Assembly: GCA_034766995.1 (NCBI GenBank)
Contig: CM068313.1
Coordinates: 20,910,512 to 20,974,511, forward strand
DNA: 64,000 nucleotides
Direction of reading: 5' to 3'
DNA from: Acanthacorydalis orientalis
Taxonomy: Eukaryota; Arthropoda; Insecta; Megaloptera; Corydalidae
In this document: piece after piece, positions 12,462 through 27,110 of the stretch
Position numbering within the stretch: the stretch's first letter is position 1
How the letters are laid out: every line of letters begins with the position of its first letter
Position numbers and translations under genes: made by a program
Notes under the pieces: model-generated
Told to the model about the DNA's origin: nothing
Databases searched by the model: none
Seen by the model: only the letters and a program-made list of their open reading frames with translations

Positions 12462-13833
12462 CTTTTCATTATGATTCTCTAAAATGTATATTTTCGTATA
12501 TTTATACAAAATATACTTCATCATCTTCCTTAAAAAATCTATTTTTGTTATTAACTGTCGAAATATTTAAATTAACATATAAATTAAGATATTAAAAAAA
12601 GTGTATAATGACTTGTAACTACCTAGATGAAATAAAAAGAAGACACATTCTAGTGAAATCTTAAAAAAACGAACCTATTTAAAATAAAAAAAAAAACATT
12701 TTTTATGGAAAAAGAAAATTATATATTAAAAAGACGAACAATATTTTAGTACGACTTGATGTCATTTCGTTATATAAATAAATAGTGTAATCAAATAAAA
12801 TAATTTCCTAGTTAAATAAACAGTTTTTTGATACTATTTAAGCAAATAAAAACGAAATTTACGTACTTGTAAGAGAAATTCTCTGTGGAATGAAACGATT
12901 CAGTATTTTTTTGAATAAAAACTAGTCAATAAATTTATTTTATAATAACACACAGCAAACATTTGTTTTTTTAGTATGTTTGTATGTATTTCGAAAATGA
13001 ATAAACTGTTAACACAAAAAATGAACACGTTAGCATTTATGAATGTATGTAACAGTTTCGTTTGTATATAAAAGAATTTAATTACATTTACACACACACA
13101 CATATGTGTTTGTATATATATACATACATATATATATATATACATACATGTGAATGTAATAGAAAAATGTAAAATAACACGAAAATAAAAACATCTCCCA
13201 GAATCGGGAAAAAATATGAAAATATTTCGGTGCATACATAATTCATCGTACAAAGTTAAATACGCGAGTTTCCCAACGTACAGCACTGACATTTACAATT
13301 CATAAACCAAACGAAGCAGTGCTGCCAGTAACGGTAGTCGAATAATTCCATTATGAGAAAACTTTTATCAACTTTTAAAATGTATCAAACAAAAATCAGG
13401 TCACAGTATGTTTTACGGACATTTGTCAAGCGACATGCCATTAAACGGCGGGTTGACCTCACGAAATCAAAATCCATTTGTCATTTCTTGTGCGATTCGA
13501 TTGGTGCCCGCGCTAAAGTGTCTCAAAAACAGTGGTGTCGTTAGTACGATGATAGAAAAAAGTATTATTAATGTCTTTTAACGATGTACTCATAAATTAT
13601 TTAGAACAGAATAAAATGAAAGAAGACGATTTCCAGTATTCTAAGAAATGAGTATGGAAATTTTTGCAATCAGTAATTATTTAGTAAACACTTAATGCGT
13701 TTACCAAGAGTTATGATAAAATATTTGAAAAAGATAATATTTCAGAATTTCAGTAATTTCCTTTATATTGTTATTTTTTTTATAATAATTACTGAAAATT
13801 TTCCTCTCTTATTTTTAAGACATTTTCTCTTGG

Positions 13834-13868
<35 letters not shown>

Positions 13869-14230
13869 ACATACATTTTTAAAATAAATAATCCACTTCT
13901 GAATAAATACTTTTTCAATTCTTTTCAAATTAGAACAATTCTCTATCTGCCATCCCTACAGATTTTGATTGTATTTTCTCACATTACTATCTAAACTGTT
14001 TATAGATTTCAAAGCAGTTTATAATTCTTGGATTGAAATCACTTATCTCTTTTGTCCAACGATTTTCTTCCTTTCTTACAATATACTCTGCCCTCTCTAT
14101 TTTAAAAATTTTAATATTCTAACCATATCAGTATATCATATTTGTTTTCTTACTTATAATATTCTTCTCCTTGTTCTTCTTCCATTCCAACTATTTCTAC
14201 TATCACCAATTTCATGCTTCTGCCTGATGT
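12460..14230. other. AT-rich spacer with one small island
   Basis: A compound tract lies at about 13090-13147, and a (TA)n(TG)n tract at 13834-13869. An island at 13310-13560 has near-normal complexity and a 63-codon + frame (13353-13544) rich in Lys/Arg with two Cys; it matches no family I know. No splice sites clearly frame it. Confidence 0.55.
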
Positions 14231-14234
14231 ATAC

Positions 14235-14238
<4 letters not shown>

Positions 14239-14299
<61 letters not shown>

Positions 14300-14305
14300 T
14301 ATATC

Positions 14306-14349
<44 letters not shown>

Positions 14350-14412
14350 GTCAGATAAATACACTGTTTAAAATCACTAACTTTCGAATTTTTCGAATCA
14401 AGCATCGTATTT

Positions 14413-14497
<85 letters not shown>

Positions 14498-14500
14498 TAT
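14239..14500. repeat. cluster of three (TA)n arrays with partially inverted spacers
   Basis: Pure TA arrays at about 14239-14295, 14308-14347 and 14416-14500 are separated by short unique spacers. The second array is flanked by TCAGATATATA on its left and TATATATCTG on its right, so it forms the centre of an inverted repeat. The tracts make long artefactual Ile-Tyr reading frames on both strands. Confidence 0.85.
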
Positions 14501-15955
14501 GCACGTACTTATCTATATAGAACGTACTTGTATATGTTGTCATTTTAATTATTTTTTCATAAAAAATTATCACAAATAATAAAATTACTTTGGTTTCAAA
14601 AGTTCTTAGTTAATGTTTTTTCATAACAAAATTCAAATATGAATCACACTCGCAAATTTATTAAATGTCTATCATAAAAATGATTAAAATATTTTTTTAA
14701 TCTGTACGATCAAAAACTAAATATTCAAAAATTATTAGAATAATATCATAATTTTCTTTCTTTGTAATAATTATACATTTCTATGTAATTTCACATTACA
14801 GTTATATCAATTAATATTAAATTTTACAAGATCAGTAAGTTTTTTGGTCAAGTAATACTAAATATAATTTTTGTATTCTACAACCAGTTACAAAAACTTT
14901 CATTTAGTTTAACAAAAAAATATTTTCTGTAAGCATCTTAGTTGTAATTCCATTGTGAGTGTACAAAAAGTCTTTCGTAAAGAATTTAAAATACATGATG
15001 TTTCTAATAAGAAAATAATTTGTATTCTGTTCGTGTAATTTAGTAAAGAAGAAGTAGTAGTAGGAATCAGCTTGGTGTATCAAATGTAATCTCTTTCGTC
15101 GTCGCCAATGACTTCAGGAATACACAACGGGTACTACATTTCAACCAGTAATTGATTTTTGCATACTTTTGTGTATAAAATACAAACATAATCGTTCATT
15201 ACATTTTCCAATATAACCTCAAACTTATTCAGATTATTTTCAAATCGATCAAAAATACGCTATAAAAATACGCTATGTAATTTCGGAATGAGTATTTATT
15301 TTTAAATATACTAACATTATATATATATATATATATATATACATAACAATACAAAAAAAATATATAATAATATTATAGAAAAGTTTCAAGTTAATGTTGT
15401 AGTATTATTTTTATATTTATATTTTCAGAACAGGGTGTAATTTGAGTAACTATAATAGTTTAAAGGATGAAATATTTAAATGATATTTATTTTTCTTAAA
15501 GTAAATAAATAAAATCATTGCACCAATTTCATCTCTACTGGAAATATAAATATCACAGCCTAACTAGGTTTTAAATAACACTACTGTATGAAGAATCCTT
15601 TAAAAAATTTCTGTTTCCTTACATTCTTCTATTATATATTCCTCAAACATTCTCTGTTCTTTTTTTATTTTTGAATAGAATTACATACATACATACATAC
15701 GTATATATATATATATATATACACTAAAGTGTATAAAATTTTATATCTATTTAAGAGAGTATATTTTGTTCAGGGACACCTCAATATATAAATGAAAATT
15801 AATGGAACACAACCAATAATCTAAATATATGAAAATATAACAAATTTATTTTATGTTTTTATCTGTGCGTGAATATTTCATTCTTAGTTCTTGATTGTTA
15901 TTTTACTTTTACACGATATGTCTCAATATATTTTTTAATACAATAATATTTTTAA

Positions 15956-15992
<37 letters not shown>

Positions 15993-16276
15993 CAAGCGAT
16001 AAGATTCTAAAAAAAACATTATTTGTTTGAAATTTATACAAAAGGACGATTTTCTTAATAAAATATATTAACCAACAGAAACGTATCTCTCTTACAATAT
16101 ATAAATATGTGTAGAGGGAATTTAATAAATTACATGTCTGTTAACGACTCATTTCATCTCAGCAAAATCAAATATTTTCTCTTTCGTCACTAATAATTTC
16201 ATGAGAAATATATGTTTCAAGATGTTATTTGTGTCAATAACTGATATTTCTAGTAATCTTTTTAGTATATTCCTGA

Positions 16277-16324
<48 letters not shown>

Positions 16325-18200
16325 TCTATTATATGTATATAAACAAATATTGTCTATATAGTTTTCAAAAGAGTGTGTATTAATGGTTCAGCTTACTGAT
16401 AAATGATTTTCAAATAAGCAATGAATTTTATTCGAAGAGTAAAAAAATTAGTAGATTTTATTTTTTAAAAGTCATGTGTAGTTAAAAATACGAATTCCGT
16501 TTTAAATAAATTTATGTATAGCTATTATATAGGGAATAATTCTCTTAGAATTCATAGTATCATTTATTTATACCTCTTACTTCAACAATTAATATTTGTA
16601 CCCTATTACCCTATTTATGTTACAAAATTAATCTCCATTCAGGCACATCAATTAATAGCTTAATATTTTAGCAATTAGAAACACTGATTTATTTACTTGA
16701 TCAATAACATAATATATTTTTGTGTATTTAAATAAGAAATTTTATTTTAATATATATATATATATATATATAACTATGCTACCATTTTAATTAGAATGTA
16801 TAAAATGAATTTCATTCAATGCATAAAGACTTTAAGTTTAATGCACAAAAAATATTAAGTTATTTTTTCACAAAAGGAAATTTTATACATTTTTAGATTT
16901 TAACTTGAACTCCACAGAATTTTAATTGTCTCATTTTTCTTCAATTGAATATTTATAAACAAATCTAAAATTTATTCAAGTTATAAAATTAAATATTCAG
17001 CAATAGCCTGAAAAATTAATTAATCATTCATAATGATCATTAATTATGTCAGAATGTTTAATTAAGTCTTATTCTAATATACTAGAAGTATGTTTGAAAG
17101 ATGCTTTTCTTAAACAACAAAAAGTTGAATCCATTATTCAATCTTTATTTTTTCTAATTCTAAATAACACAGTTGTTCAAATTTCTATTTTTTGTAATTT
17201 ATCCAATATACTTCATGCAATTAAAAATTTCAGTCTGTGATTTTGATATTGTAGATTATTTTCTGATTTTCAGGTAGCATGTTTTATTCTACTTTTGATT
17301 TGTAAACGACAAATAAATTCCAAATAATAAATATAAAAATAGTACATTAAGCTGTTTAATTTTTTTGTATTAAATTATTTATTTATTCAATTATTGTAGG
17401 CAATTGGATAAATAATTACTAAAAACGAATACTATACGAACTATTAAGAAATAATATTATTATAACATAAAAGTATATAAATAATAAAAACTACTATTCT
17501 TTCAGAGTTATTTCATCTAAAATAACACCTACGATTATAACAAAGAAACAAATATATTCTTTAATCAATAATTCATTTAATGATTATTATTCTAATATTT
17601 ATTTTGAAAAAAAATATTTCCATAAGTTGTAATCTGAACTATTTTTCTATAAAAGAGAACTGAATAACTTCTTATTGTAACAAAATCGTTTTATTTCAAG
17701 CAATTTTCTTTAGACTCACAGCGATGAATTAAATTACTGAATGATAATATATATATATAAAGAATTCATCCATAGTTTGAACTTTACATAGTCATAGTTA
17801 TTTAATCATAACATTTATGTAAACAAAACGGAATATTTGGCCACAAAATATACGAAATCTAATATTTTCATCATACCATTCATAGTAACATTTTGCAGAC
17901 ATAACACTATCACATAGCTCATAATGTTGAATTAACGTGCTTTTAGTTACCACATAGTCAAATGCATCAGAGCGTTAACACAGTCTGGAGCAGACATGTA
18001 GAAATTATGAGTATTTGGTTGGTCATGCAGTAGCTCTTCGAAATATGAAATATAACATACGAAGTTATGTTCGTTTGGTTTTGAAATGAAATGTTGACAG
18101 ATATTTGTAGCAGAGGTATAAGAAATGAAATTGAGAAATATTTTTCGCAAATGTTATATCTCATATCAATCTCTTACGTTCATAAAATCATATATATGTA
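14501..18200. other. AT-rich spacer with many TA arrays
   Basis: TA tracts lie at about 15318-15342, 15702-15722, 15961-15990, 16280-16320, 16751-16774 and 17745-17758. A near-perfect tandem of AAAATACGCTAT occurs at about 15254-15277. No supported gene; a somewhat more complex patch at 17930-18170 has no recognisable coding or RNA feature. Confidence 0.6.
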
Positions 18201-18201
18201 T

Positions 18202-18211
18202 ATTCTTATAG

Positions 18212-18252
<41 letters not shown>

Positions 18253-18262
18253 CTATAAGAAT
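18202..18262. repeat. perfect 61-bp palindrome with a TA core
   Basis: ATTCTTATAGTAATAT (18202-18217) is followed by 29 bp of alternating AT/TA and then the exact reverse complement ATATTACTATAAGAAT (18247-18262). The whole 61-bp segment is self-complementary apart from its centre base. The 16-bp unique arms show this is more than an ordinary dinucleotide repeat. Confidence 0.9.
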
Positions 18263-18333
18263 TTTGGGTCATACATTTGCGTTTGATACAATATATCTAA
18301 AATCAATAATATATATGTATGTATTACATATAT

Positions 18334-18372
<39 letters not shown>

Positions 18373-19722
18373 TATATATATTCAAAATGTAAAAGAAACA
18401 ACCAGAAAAACTACTTATTATCAAATAATTTCTAGATAACACGCTACCGAATGTAAACTTTGAATAACGCTTTCCATGAATATGAAATTAGTAGAATAAT
18501 TCAATTGTTCATAAATGTATCACTAGTTTTTAAATAAAACTAATTTCTATATTTTTTTTTATCAAACTTTAATTTTGTTATTGATTATGATTCGATAAAA
18601 TAATTAAAATAATAAACCGAATATATGGTAATTTGTTAAATAATTAAATATTTTCTATTAAATAAACTATAAATTAATTAAATAAGTGAAATTAAAATAA
18701 TATTAGAAATTAACTTAATAAATTTTATTATAATATTTTTTTTATTTACTTTTGTTTCATTATTTTTTATTTCTTTTTTATTTTTGTACACACTTCTTAA
18801 AATGAACTATATATCATCTAGATAATACAGTACATAAGTTATAAAATATAAATGCTTCATTTTTATGCAAAATTGCGCAAGTCGAAAATAATAAAAAGTA
18901 TATTTCAGAATTAAAAAATTTAAAATACCAAAATTACATGTCGTTTTTTAAATTTATTTAATCAAAAAATTCTTTACAAATTTAAAATTTATTAATTTTG
19001 TTTTTTTTTTTGTATAGGGGTCATTTTTATATACAATATATATGCATGTGTATTTATTCATGGATATGTTTGTTAATAAACCAAATATAATTATAATAGA
19101 AAGGACATTTAATTCTATAAACAGACCTCAATAACTATTATATTGTAATATTATAATTTATTGAATAGAGTGACATATTTTTATTCAGAAAATATTATGT
19201 AAGTAGCACAAAAATAATAATTAGCAATGTATTTATTAAAATACTGAGTTACTGTTTGCATTCTTTTTTTAAGTAATTATAATTTCATATACAAATTTCG
19301 AAACATATGGAAAAAAACTACTTTCAGAAATAAAAATAAAAACGTTACACGTGTATTCACGTAAGCAATTTTATTTTTAGATATTCTGTTATTTAATTCA
19401 CAAATATTTACAAAAAAGGAACAGGATCTCTTTTTAAAGCACGTATTTAAAATGTGTAATTTTACCCATAATTTACATTCACGGTGCATATATATTCTTA
19501 TCTCTAACGCAATCATGAAACCGGCTGAAAAAATCCCAATATTTTATGCTGAATATGCGAAATTAAATTCTATAATTCTTATTCACTCGTGTTTTTGTTC
19601 TATTGCGTATATTTTTTTAAAAAAGCCATTTCATTTTGAAGGCAAGAACCGTAACTTGCCCCCTCATATCCAACATTCATATATACTTTTACATATTTTC
19701 ACATATCTACATATAATAATTC

Positions 19723-19768
<46 letters not shown>

Positions 19769-21687
19769 TAAAGGAATATAAAATTCGCGTAGAGTCAATT
19801 TATATTAAGGATTTTATTTTTTACGGATTGAATTATATAAAAAATTAATATTTTGTATTAAAAAGAAAGTTATTAGTTTTGATTTGAATTCAAGTTCTAT
19901 CAACTATAATAACTATTTATACACTACTTTAAAATTATAGTAAATATTTATTTTCACAAATTTGATATTTTTTCGAACTTTAAACGTCATTATAAAACAT
20001 ATAACGTATACTCGAATACTTTTTGGTCAAATACGTGGTTTTCATTCAACGATACAAGTTCAACTTATGATAATATACCGTTGTGAACAAAAGTAGCGAC
20101 TCGTAAACGAACTTTGACAGCAATAAATTTAACTGCTCGACTTCAATTTGTAATACATCTTCATGTTTTTTTCTTCTCGTCTCGTATTTCATGTTCAAAT
20201 CGATGTTTTATTTCTTTTACGTAGTTTATACAAGAATGCATTTTACCTTTGTGATATATTTTCACAACAAAAAATATACTGTATATTTTCAAATAACAGC
20301 CGAACCGAAGATTTATTTACCAAATTTAATTATTGAGAAACACATATATAAGCCTAAGACATATAATACTAAGAGAATATTCAGAATATTATTTTACTTG
20401 AAGAAAAATACAAATTATATACATCATTTCACTTCAATTAAAAATATAAAATATGATGAAGTCAATATTTACAAAATTAGTTTAAATAAAATGTTATTTA
20501 TGTAATAAATAATTGAATATTATATTTTTCTCTTATTTCAAAATATTTAACAATTAAAGCTATGTAAGTGGTTTTTCTGAATAAGGCTACGTTTACAATA
20601 ATTTTTTCTGTCATTCTGCAACTACATGTACATTTTAAATCAATTTTCTATATTGTTAAAAGAAAATTTAAATTAGTATTTGAATTATCAACCGTTTTGA
20701 TATTTTACTTACTACCAAGTAGTATAGAAGAAAAAATAAAAATAAATAAATTACTAAATTAATGTAGTAAAATTTTTAATATTTCTCGACTGATAATTAT
20801 GGAATTTTAATAAAGAGAAAGGTAAATTGTTTTTTGAATAGTTTTTAAAGTGTGAAATATTGTATTTAAGTGTAAATAACGATTATAACTCAATTTAAAG
20901 ACATTATATTTTATTAATATTGTTTTATTTTCCATATAAATCATTAGCTGCAAATTAATCATAAATATCACTTGTAATTCTGAATGAAACAGAACAATAA
21001 TAAATAAACGAAATGAGATTTATGGAATTTATTTGATTCTATATTGAATAATTAACTCATTTATATTTCATAATTCACTACAGTAACATTTATTATTATA
21101 TACATATATGTATAAATATATATATATATATATATATTAAATCTTTATTCGACAATTATTAAAACGATTAAAAAAGCATATTATGAAATTTATTGACAGT
21201 ACTTCCACTGATAAATTTATACATCGATTAAAAACAGATAATTAAAATTTTGTATGATCTTTGTACTTGAACTAAAAATATATTTAAACTGCAATAAATT
21301 ATCATTTATTTAAGTATTTCTACTAAAATGATGTACTGTAATCATATAAAAATAAATCAGGAATAAATGAATATATTTCATTCTTTTTAATTGACTAATT
21401 AAAAAAATATATACATTACAAAACTCCTTATACAATAGATAATCTATTTATTCATTTATTAAAAATATATAATTACGTTTGTGTTGACTAGCATTTTTAT
21501 ATTTGATGTCAAAATAAAAAAAATAATTAATATACGTTTTTATTCTCTCAATTTTATTATTAAGGGGAAAAAGTATATAAAATATGAATAAAAATATATA
21601 AAAAATACATTTCAGATGAAAATGAACGTACATATAATGAAAAACGATATAATCCTTTAAAGATATATTTTAAATTTCATTTAATAT

Positions 21688-21732
<45 letters not shown>

Positions 21733-24175
21733 CTGACATCAACCCATGAAAAAATTAATTACAAAATGCATTATACATTATACAAAATTAAACCATATTA
21801 GACTTTTTTAATATACATAATAGTAACAGTGCAGATATAATAGGAGGCAACACCGCAGTTATATAAGATGTGGAAACTAAAACCGAATTTATATTCAGGA
21901 TCACGATTTAATATTCCATGTTGTGCAATATATTGAAGGACTTAATCGCTGCCACAACCGAGTAAAATAAGCCGCTTATTTCTATCATAATTGTTTCTGA
22001 TCCTTTAATGGAACTATCACAAGAACCAAATACATCAACAAAATTACATATTATTTTTTCAAATACATGAGGTTCATATGTGCATATATTCATACATTCA
22101 AATATATATATATATATATATATACAATCCATTACAATCCATTAAAATTTTCATTCATAAATGAATAAAAGTTTCATACTTTAGAAAAAGATTTTTTTAC
22201 TAAATCCTCAAACAAATAAAAGGCATGTGAATTTTTAGAGTTTCTATTCAATAAAATGAACAACGTTTATTTCTAGTGACAGCCTTCGATTAAAATTAAG
22301 AAAAAAATATTACCTCTTTCAGCTGTAATTTATAGTTAATCAGTAAAAAACATTTCTATTAAAAGTTTCCCTTAAAATTATTAAAAAATATTAAATTTAT
22401 GAGATGAAAAACTATTTTTTGTGTAAAAGTTAAATTTATATTTTTCTAATAGAAATTATTTTTTCAAATAAAGACAGAAAATCCTTAAATTTTATTTATA
22501 ATTATTCAATATGCATATACATATTGGTTTAAGGACATGTTTAAAGTATTCACTAAGTGTTTTATAATAAACTAAAAAACAATTACTTATAGGACAACAG
22601 TTCCTTATAGGATATTCAAATTTAAAAAAGTGTAGTAAAAAAGAATATGCCATACACATATGTCAATCAGTACATTACAATTCATAAATATTTAAATTGT
22701 ATTGTTTACTAATAAACAACAAAATTAACATATTTCTTTAGTTTTTATAAATGCTTCATGTAACAGTTAATAAAACGATAATATAAAAGCAACAAGAACG
22801 CCACTGACCTAAGCTATCACATTATCATTTGGTGATCTTGATTGAAGTGTCCTGAATACTGATCGTTTTCCTCTAAATCTGGTTCTTCTCAGAATCTTGT
22901 TCGTCTGACATGAAAATTGTTGTTGAAGATGAAATTGCACATTCAAAAGATCGATTTAAGAGACTTAATTGTGCTATTGTGCAATTTTATAATTCAAGAA
23001 TTTTAGCACTATTTTATTTATTTACTATTTTATTATTTTATTAAATTAGTTTTTAAATATAATTTTAAGGAAGTTAGTTTTAATTTAGAAAAATGAAATT
23101 TAAAGATAGAAATTTTGGTTGAAATAAAAATTTTAATTGATGAATATTAGTAAAATGCAATATACGCTTCTATAATGAATTTCTTTATTTAATGTTATAT
23201 CATATTATTTATAATATTGTAAAAATCTAAAATTATAAATACATTTATTTTTTAGACATTAGGTGTCTATTTAAAATCGTCATATCTGTTGGAAAAACAA
23301 CATTAAATAATAATAGTTTACTTTATTTAATTTCTCAAAAGGTATTGTTAGAGTATTTTTGAAATTTATAAATTTAAAAATTTCACACGCATATATATGT
23401 ATGTAAAATATAAAATTTAAATTCAATTTTTCCCCCTTAAACATAAACCATTAATTTTTAAGCATATAATTACATACACAAATATGTATTTACCTACATG
23501 AAACCTATAAATAAATTTAGTAAATAAAATAAGCATCATTCATAAAAGTATTAATTAAGTATACTGGTTGATATTTTATTAAATCCAAAATAATACAAAT
23601 AACGAAAATGATTTAAAGCCAGTTTTATAAATGTCGGCAAACATAATGACTTCCTGTTTACGATATAACTGATTGTAACAGATATTTCGCAGTTTTTATA
23701 ACAAGCGTAGTGATTAATTATCTCCGTAATGCCTATATTTTTATTTTCAGACATGTAATCACTGTTAGTAAAAAAGGCAATTAATAATTTTAGTGACTGA
23801 ACTTTTTCCGTTTTTTTTTATAAAAATTCAAGTCAGATGATTTTTATACAAAATCTTCAGTTTGTTTCCAATTTAAAAATATATACTTTGTGTGTATAAC
23901 AAAAAATATTTATACACATATACATGCTCTTTAATATTAAATATTAACATCAAATATCTTTTCTTTAAAATAATATTGAAATAATTTTAGTCATTTGGTA
24001 GAAATAATTAACGAAAAGATGGATATTTGAAATCGATAATGTTTAGAAATGGAATATTGGTTAAACGTTCTGCAAAGCTTCTATGAACCATAAAATCAGT
24101 TTTTTCAAAATGAAATCAGTTTTCCAATAAAAAAAAGTCGTCAAGTTTTCAAATAAAAAAAGTAAGTATTTCATT

Positions 24176-24218
<43 letters not shown>

Positions 24219-24350
24219 CAATTTTTGAAAAAACAACATTTTTTAAAAAAACAGTGTAGATCAACAAAGAAAATTTTTGAAAAGTCATATTAATAACAAA
24301 TGTTAGTTCTTTTTTTATAACATTTATTCAATTCTAATTAAACAGTATTA
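18263..24350. other. AT-rich spacer
   Basis: TA tracts lie at about 18338-18381, 19726-19760, 21116-21136, 21685-21729, 22101-22124 and 24178-24217. More complex patches at 20040-20200, 21830-22070 and 22790-22930 contain no open frame with family resemblance. Frames at 19452-19781 and 20191-20505 are AT-driven and unsupported. Confidence 0.6.
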
Positions 24351-24352
24351 GT

Positions 24353-24359
24353 AATATAT

Positions 24360-24426
<67 letters not shown>
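24353..24426. repeat. compound (CA)n(TA)n microsatellite
   Basis: About 20 bp of CA is followed directly by about 46 bp of TA. Confidence 0.85.
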
Positions 24427-24429
<3 letters not shown>

Positions 24430-24430
<1 letters not shown>

Positions 24431-25939
24431 CCGATGTGTAATAATACAAAGAAAATAACATTTTAATTTAATTAAACGTTAAAAAAGCAAGGAAACCCAT
24501 ATAACATTGGTATATATTACAAACAAAAGCTTTATCATTCGTAACCCGAAAAAGCCTCTCCAAGTCTTTTATTTACTTCTATTGACTCATAAAAATCTTG
24601 AACAGAACGATTCAAGATACTTGAGTATCTAAAAGTGATTCTCACTCAAGTGAACAAAATAGAATGGATACAGATAGAAGAAATAAGAAGCTGAAGAGTA
24701 AATGAACTTCTATATTTTTATATAAATAAACTATAATATAAAAAAAGTATGTATGATAAAAATACCAAGTTATTTAAATACGTTTCTTTATTGTTAATAA
24801 CGATGTTGATATGTTGCCCAACAACGAACAATTTAATATAAAAATACATATCATACGTGATTGTATCAGAGAAATAAAATTATTTACACATAAATTACTG
24901 AGTTGCGAATTTAAATCAATCTTAAAATAGAATTTAAAATTAGAGTTTTATTTTTATTTACATTAATGTATTATAACGTTCCATCAAGCATTTAAAAATC
25001 CAACATATTAATTACAATATGCGGTAATGTATGCAACGATGTGAATATTTAAAACAATTCGATAAGTGATCTACAAATTTGTAATATCAGTAACATAAAG
25101 TCAACAATATTTTGACCACCATCTAAAACAAGGGAAATAAATTAACCGAAACAATTGTACGTTCAAAGCGTAGTAATATACTTTATCTGATTCTATGGCT
25201 ATAAATGCGAGAAATATTCTCATTTACATGAGGTTTAAAGTGGTTTCAAAGATTTGCATTTAATCGATGGAATATATTATATTTGTTAATTAAACATTAA
25301 ATTTCATCATTTTAATTTAACACGAGTTTGTATTGTATTAAATGCGAACGTTACATTTACGTATTATTGAAAATGTCTGCAGCAATTACATTTCTTTATG
25401 AGTTTGTTTTACGATTAAGTTGATGGGCTGATCGGCAATTTTACTTTAGTTAATTATTTGTGAAATTCAATCTTCAGACATGACATCAGATACTTAACCA
25501 AATCAATTTATCCTGTTTACATAACTAATCAATATCTTAAGCTGTATAGACAAGGTGATGCATACTGAAAACCCAACTCAAGGATTAAGACAATCTGTTT
25601 TGTGGTTTTCCTTTTACTATAAACACAACATTGTTACTTACTATAAATGTTGTATAACCAAAGTTTGTGCCTAGAAGCTATGGTTATATTTAGTCAGATA
25701 TTAACTACGGTTATACTGTTATAAATGATTGTTAATATATTTAAATACACTGAATGTTATATAAAAGGTTTTCGTTTTCTTTGACTCGCTGAAATATTTT
25801 TATTCTATTAATTCATTATCAGCATTATTTAAATAAAACGGAATTTTCTACTTTTACAAATTTCACTATAGATGTGTGTGTATAAAATCAATAAATACAT
25901 TTTTGCTGAAAATACCATATAACCATATATACATCTGCA

Positions 25940-25940
<1 letters not shown>
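24430..25940. other. AT-rich spacer
   Basis: Ordinary AT-rich sequence. The interval 25130-25700 is slightly less AT-biased, with no supported gene or element. Confidence 0.55.
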
Positions 25941-25942
<2 letters not shown>

Positions 25943-26005
<63 letters not shown>

Positions 26006-26007
26006 AT
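25943..26007. repeat. compound (TA)n(TG)n microsatellite
   Basis: About 47 bp of TA runs into about 16 bp of TG. On the complementary strand it gives a spurious His-Thr/Ile-Tyr frame. Confidence 0.85.
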
Positions 26008-26180
26008 GTTGAGTGAATTTATGTAAATATTTGTTCATTAAATGCAATATGTATAATTTATTTTTCCAAAAAAATGTAAGAGACAAATATTTTTAAATAT
26101 TTACTAATTATAAGCGTAATGGCTCTCAAAAGAACAGAATAGATAAACTGACAAAATTTGATCTGACAAATTATGATAGC

Positions 26181-26390
26181 ACTAATAGTCTCTCAAACCG
26201 CACCGGTAATCATATTGTAATCTTGCACAGGCGATGAGTTTGATTCCCAATGGTAATATTAAAAACTTGTGACAGGTTTTCACTATAATGGTTGGAGTTT
26301 TCCCTAAAGATAGAAATAACATGAAATGTTCAAAGCGGACTACTGCTGTGAAGAAGGAAGTTCAATAATGTTCCCAAGTTAGCAGCCTTT
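26181..26390 (+). mobile_element. degenerate tRNA-derived SINE-like element
   Basis: A pol III-like promoter pair is visible. An A-box-like stretch CTCAAACCGCACCGGTAA lies at about 26192-26209 and a B-box-like GAGTTTGATTCCCA at 26236-26249, about 30 bp apart as in tRNA-derived SINEs. It is followed by GGTTTTCACTATAATGG and GGAGTTTTCCC, the pyrimidine-rich body often seen after the tRNA head in arthropod SINEs. Intact tRNA folding is not apparent, no poly-A or simple tail is clear, and the 3' end is a guess. It is probably an old SINE insertion; the specific family is unknown. Confidence 0.4.
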
Positions 26391-26596
26391 TCGCATTTTA
26401 TAGTAAACTAAACTTTTCTTGTTATACACGTTAATATTTAACGATTAAGTTTTCAATTTAAAACACAAATATAGTAGTTCTTATATTTTTACACTTCGTG
26501 TCTTTAATTATTTAAAATTTTTAAATGTTATTTTCTAAAATTTTCTTTCAACTTTACAAATCTGAATCAGATAAGTTAACTTAGTTTTAAAAGGTG

Positions 26597-26627
<31 letters not shown>

Positions 26628-26769
26628 AAATAGTTAAATTTTTTTTAATTTTAGATTAGAAAAGAAACAAAAATTATTAGAAAACTCAATATAAGTATGA
26701 AACGAAATAACATTTGTCGTACACTCTATATACAGTATTCAAAGAATTTTACAATTAGCAAATATATTA

Positions 26770-26905
26770 ATTAGAGTTCAGCATGAATCGAACCCCTGCA
26801 TGCATCAGTGAACACGAGTTGACCGCCAATAGCAGTAAATGTACGTCGGACCAAATTTAACATTTAAAATAGGGCATTCGCCATGCAACCTGCTAAGCCA
26901 AATCT
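26770..26905 (-). mobile_element. tRNA-like fragment or SINE head, minus strand
   Basis: On the minus strand, TGGCTTAGCAGG (26889-26900) resembles a pol III A box. AGGGGTTCGATTCATGC (about 26781-26797) carries a near-consensus B box (GGTTCGATTC). The spacing is about 95 bp, too long for an intact tRNA, so this would be a tRNA-derived element or pseudogene with an insertion between D-arm and T-arm. No anticodon arm or acceptor stem can be drawn confidently. Confidence 0.35.
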
Positions 26906-27074
26906 ACGACAGTGTAGCAGAAATTAAATGAAAAATGTTTTTCTTTTATTTCGTAAAGTATAACAAAGTTTAATTAAAATATCCGGGGTATAATTTACAA
27001 TATGATATTTAATTTTCATTTTAATCATAACCTCAGTTATATGGGAATAACAAAATAAAATTCATATACTTTTT

Positions 27075-27110
<36 letters not shown>

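Noticed and set aside
12900..13292. A 130-codon minus-strand frame, the longest in the window
   Set aside because: It is Phe/Ile/Tyr/Cys-rich from AT-rich and microsatellite DNA, with no motif, splice signal or composition change.
26770..26905. Intact tRNA gene on the minus strand
   Set aside because: A- and B-box words are present but about 95 bp apart, and no acceptor or anticodon stem could be drawn.
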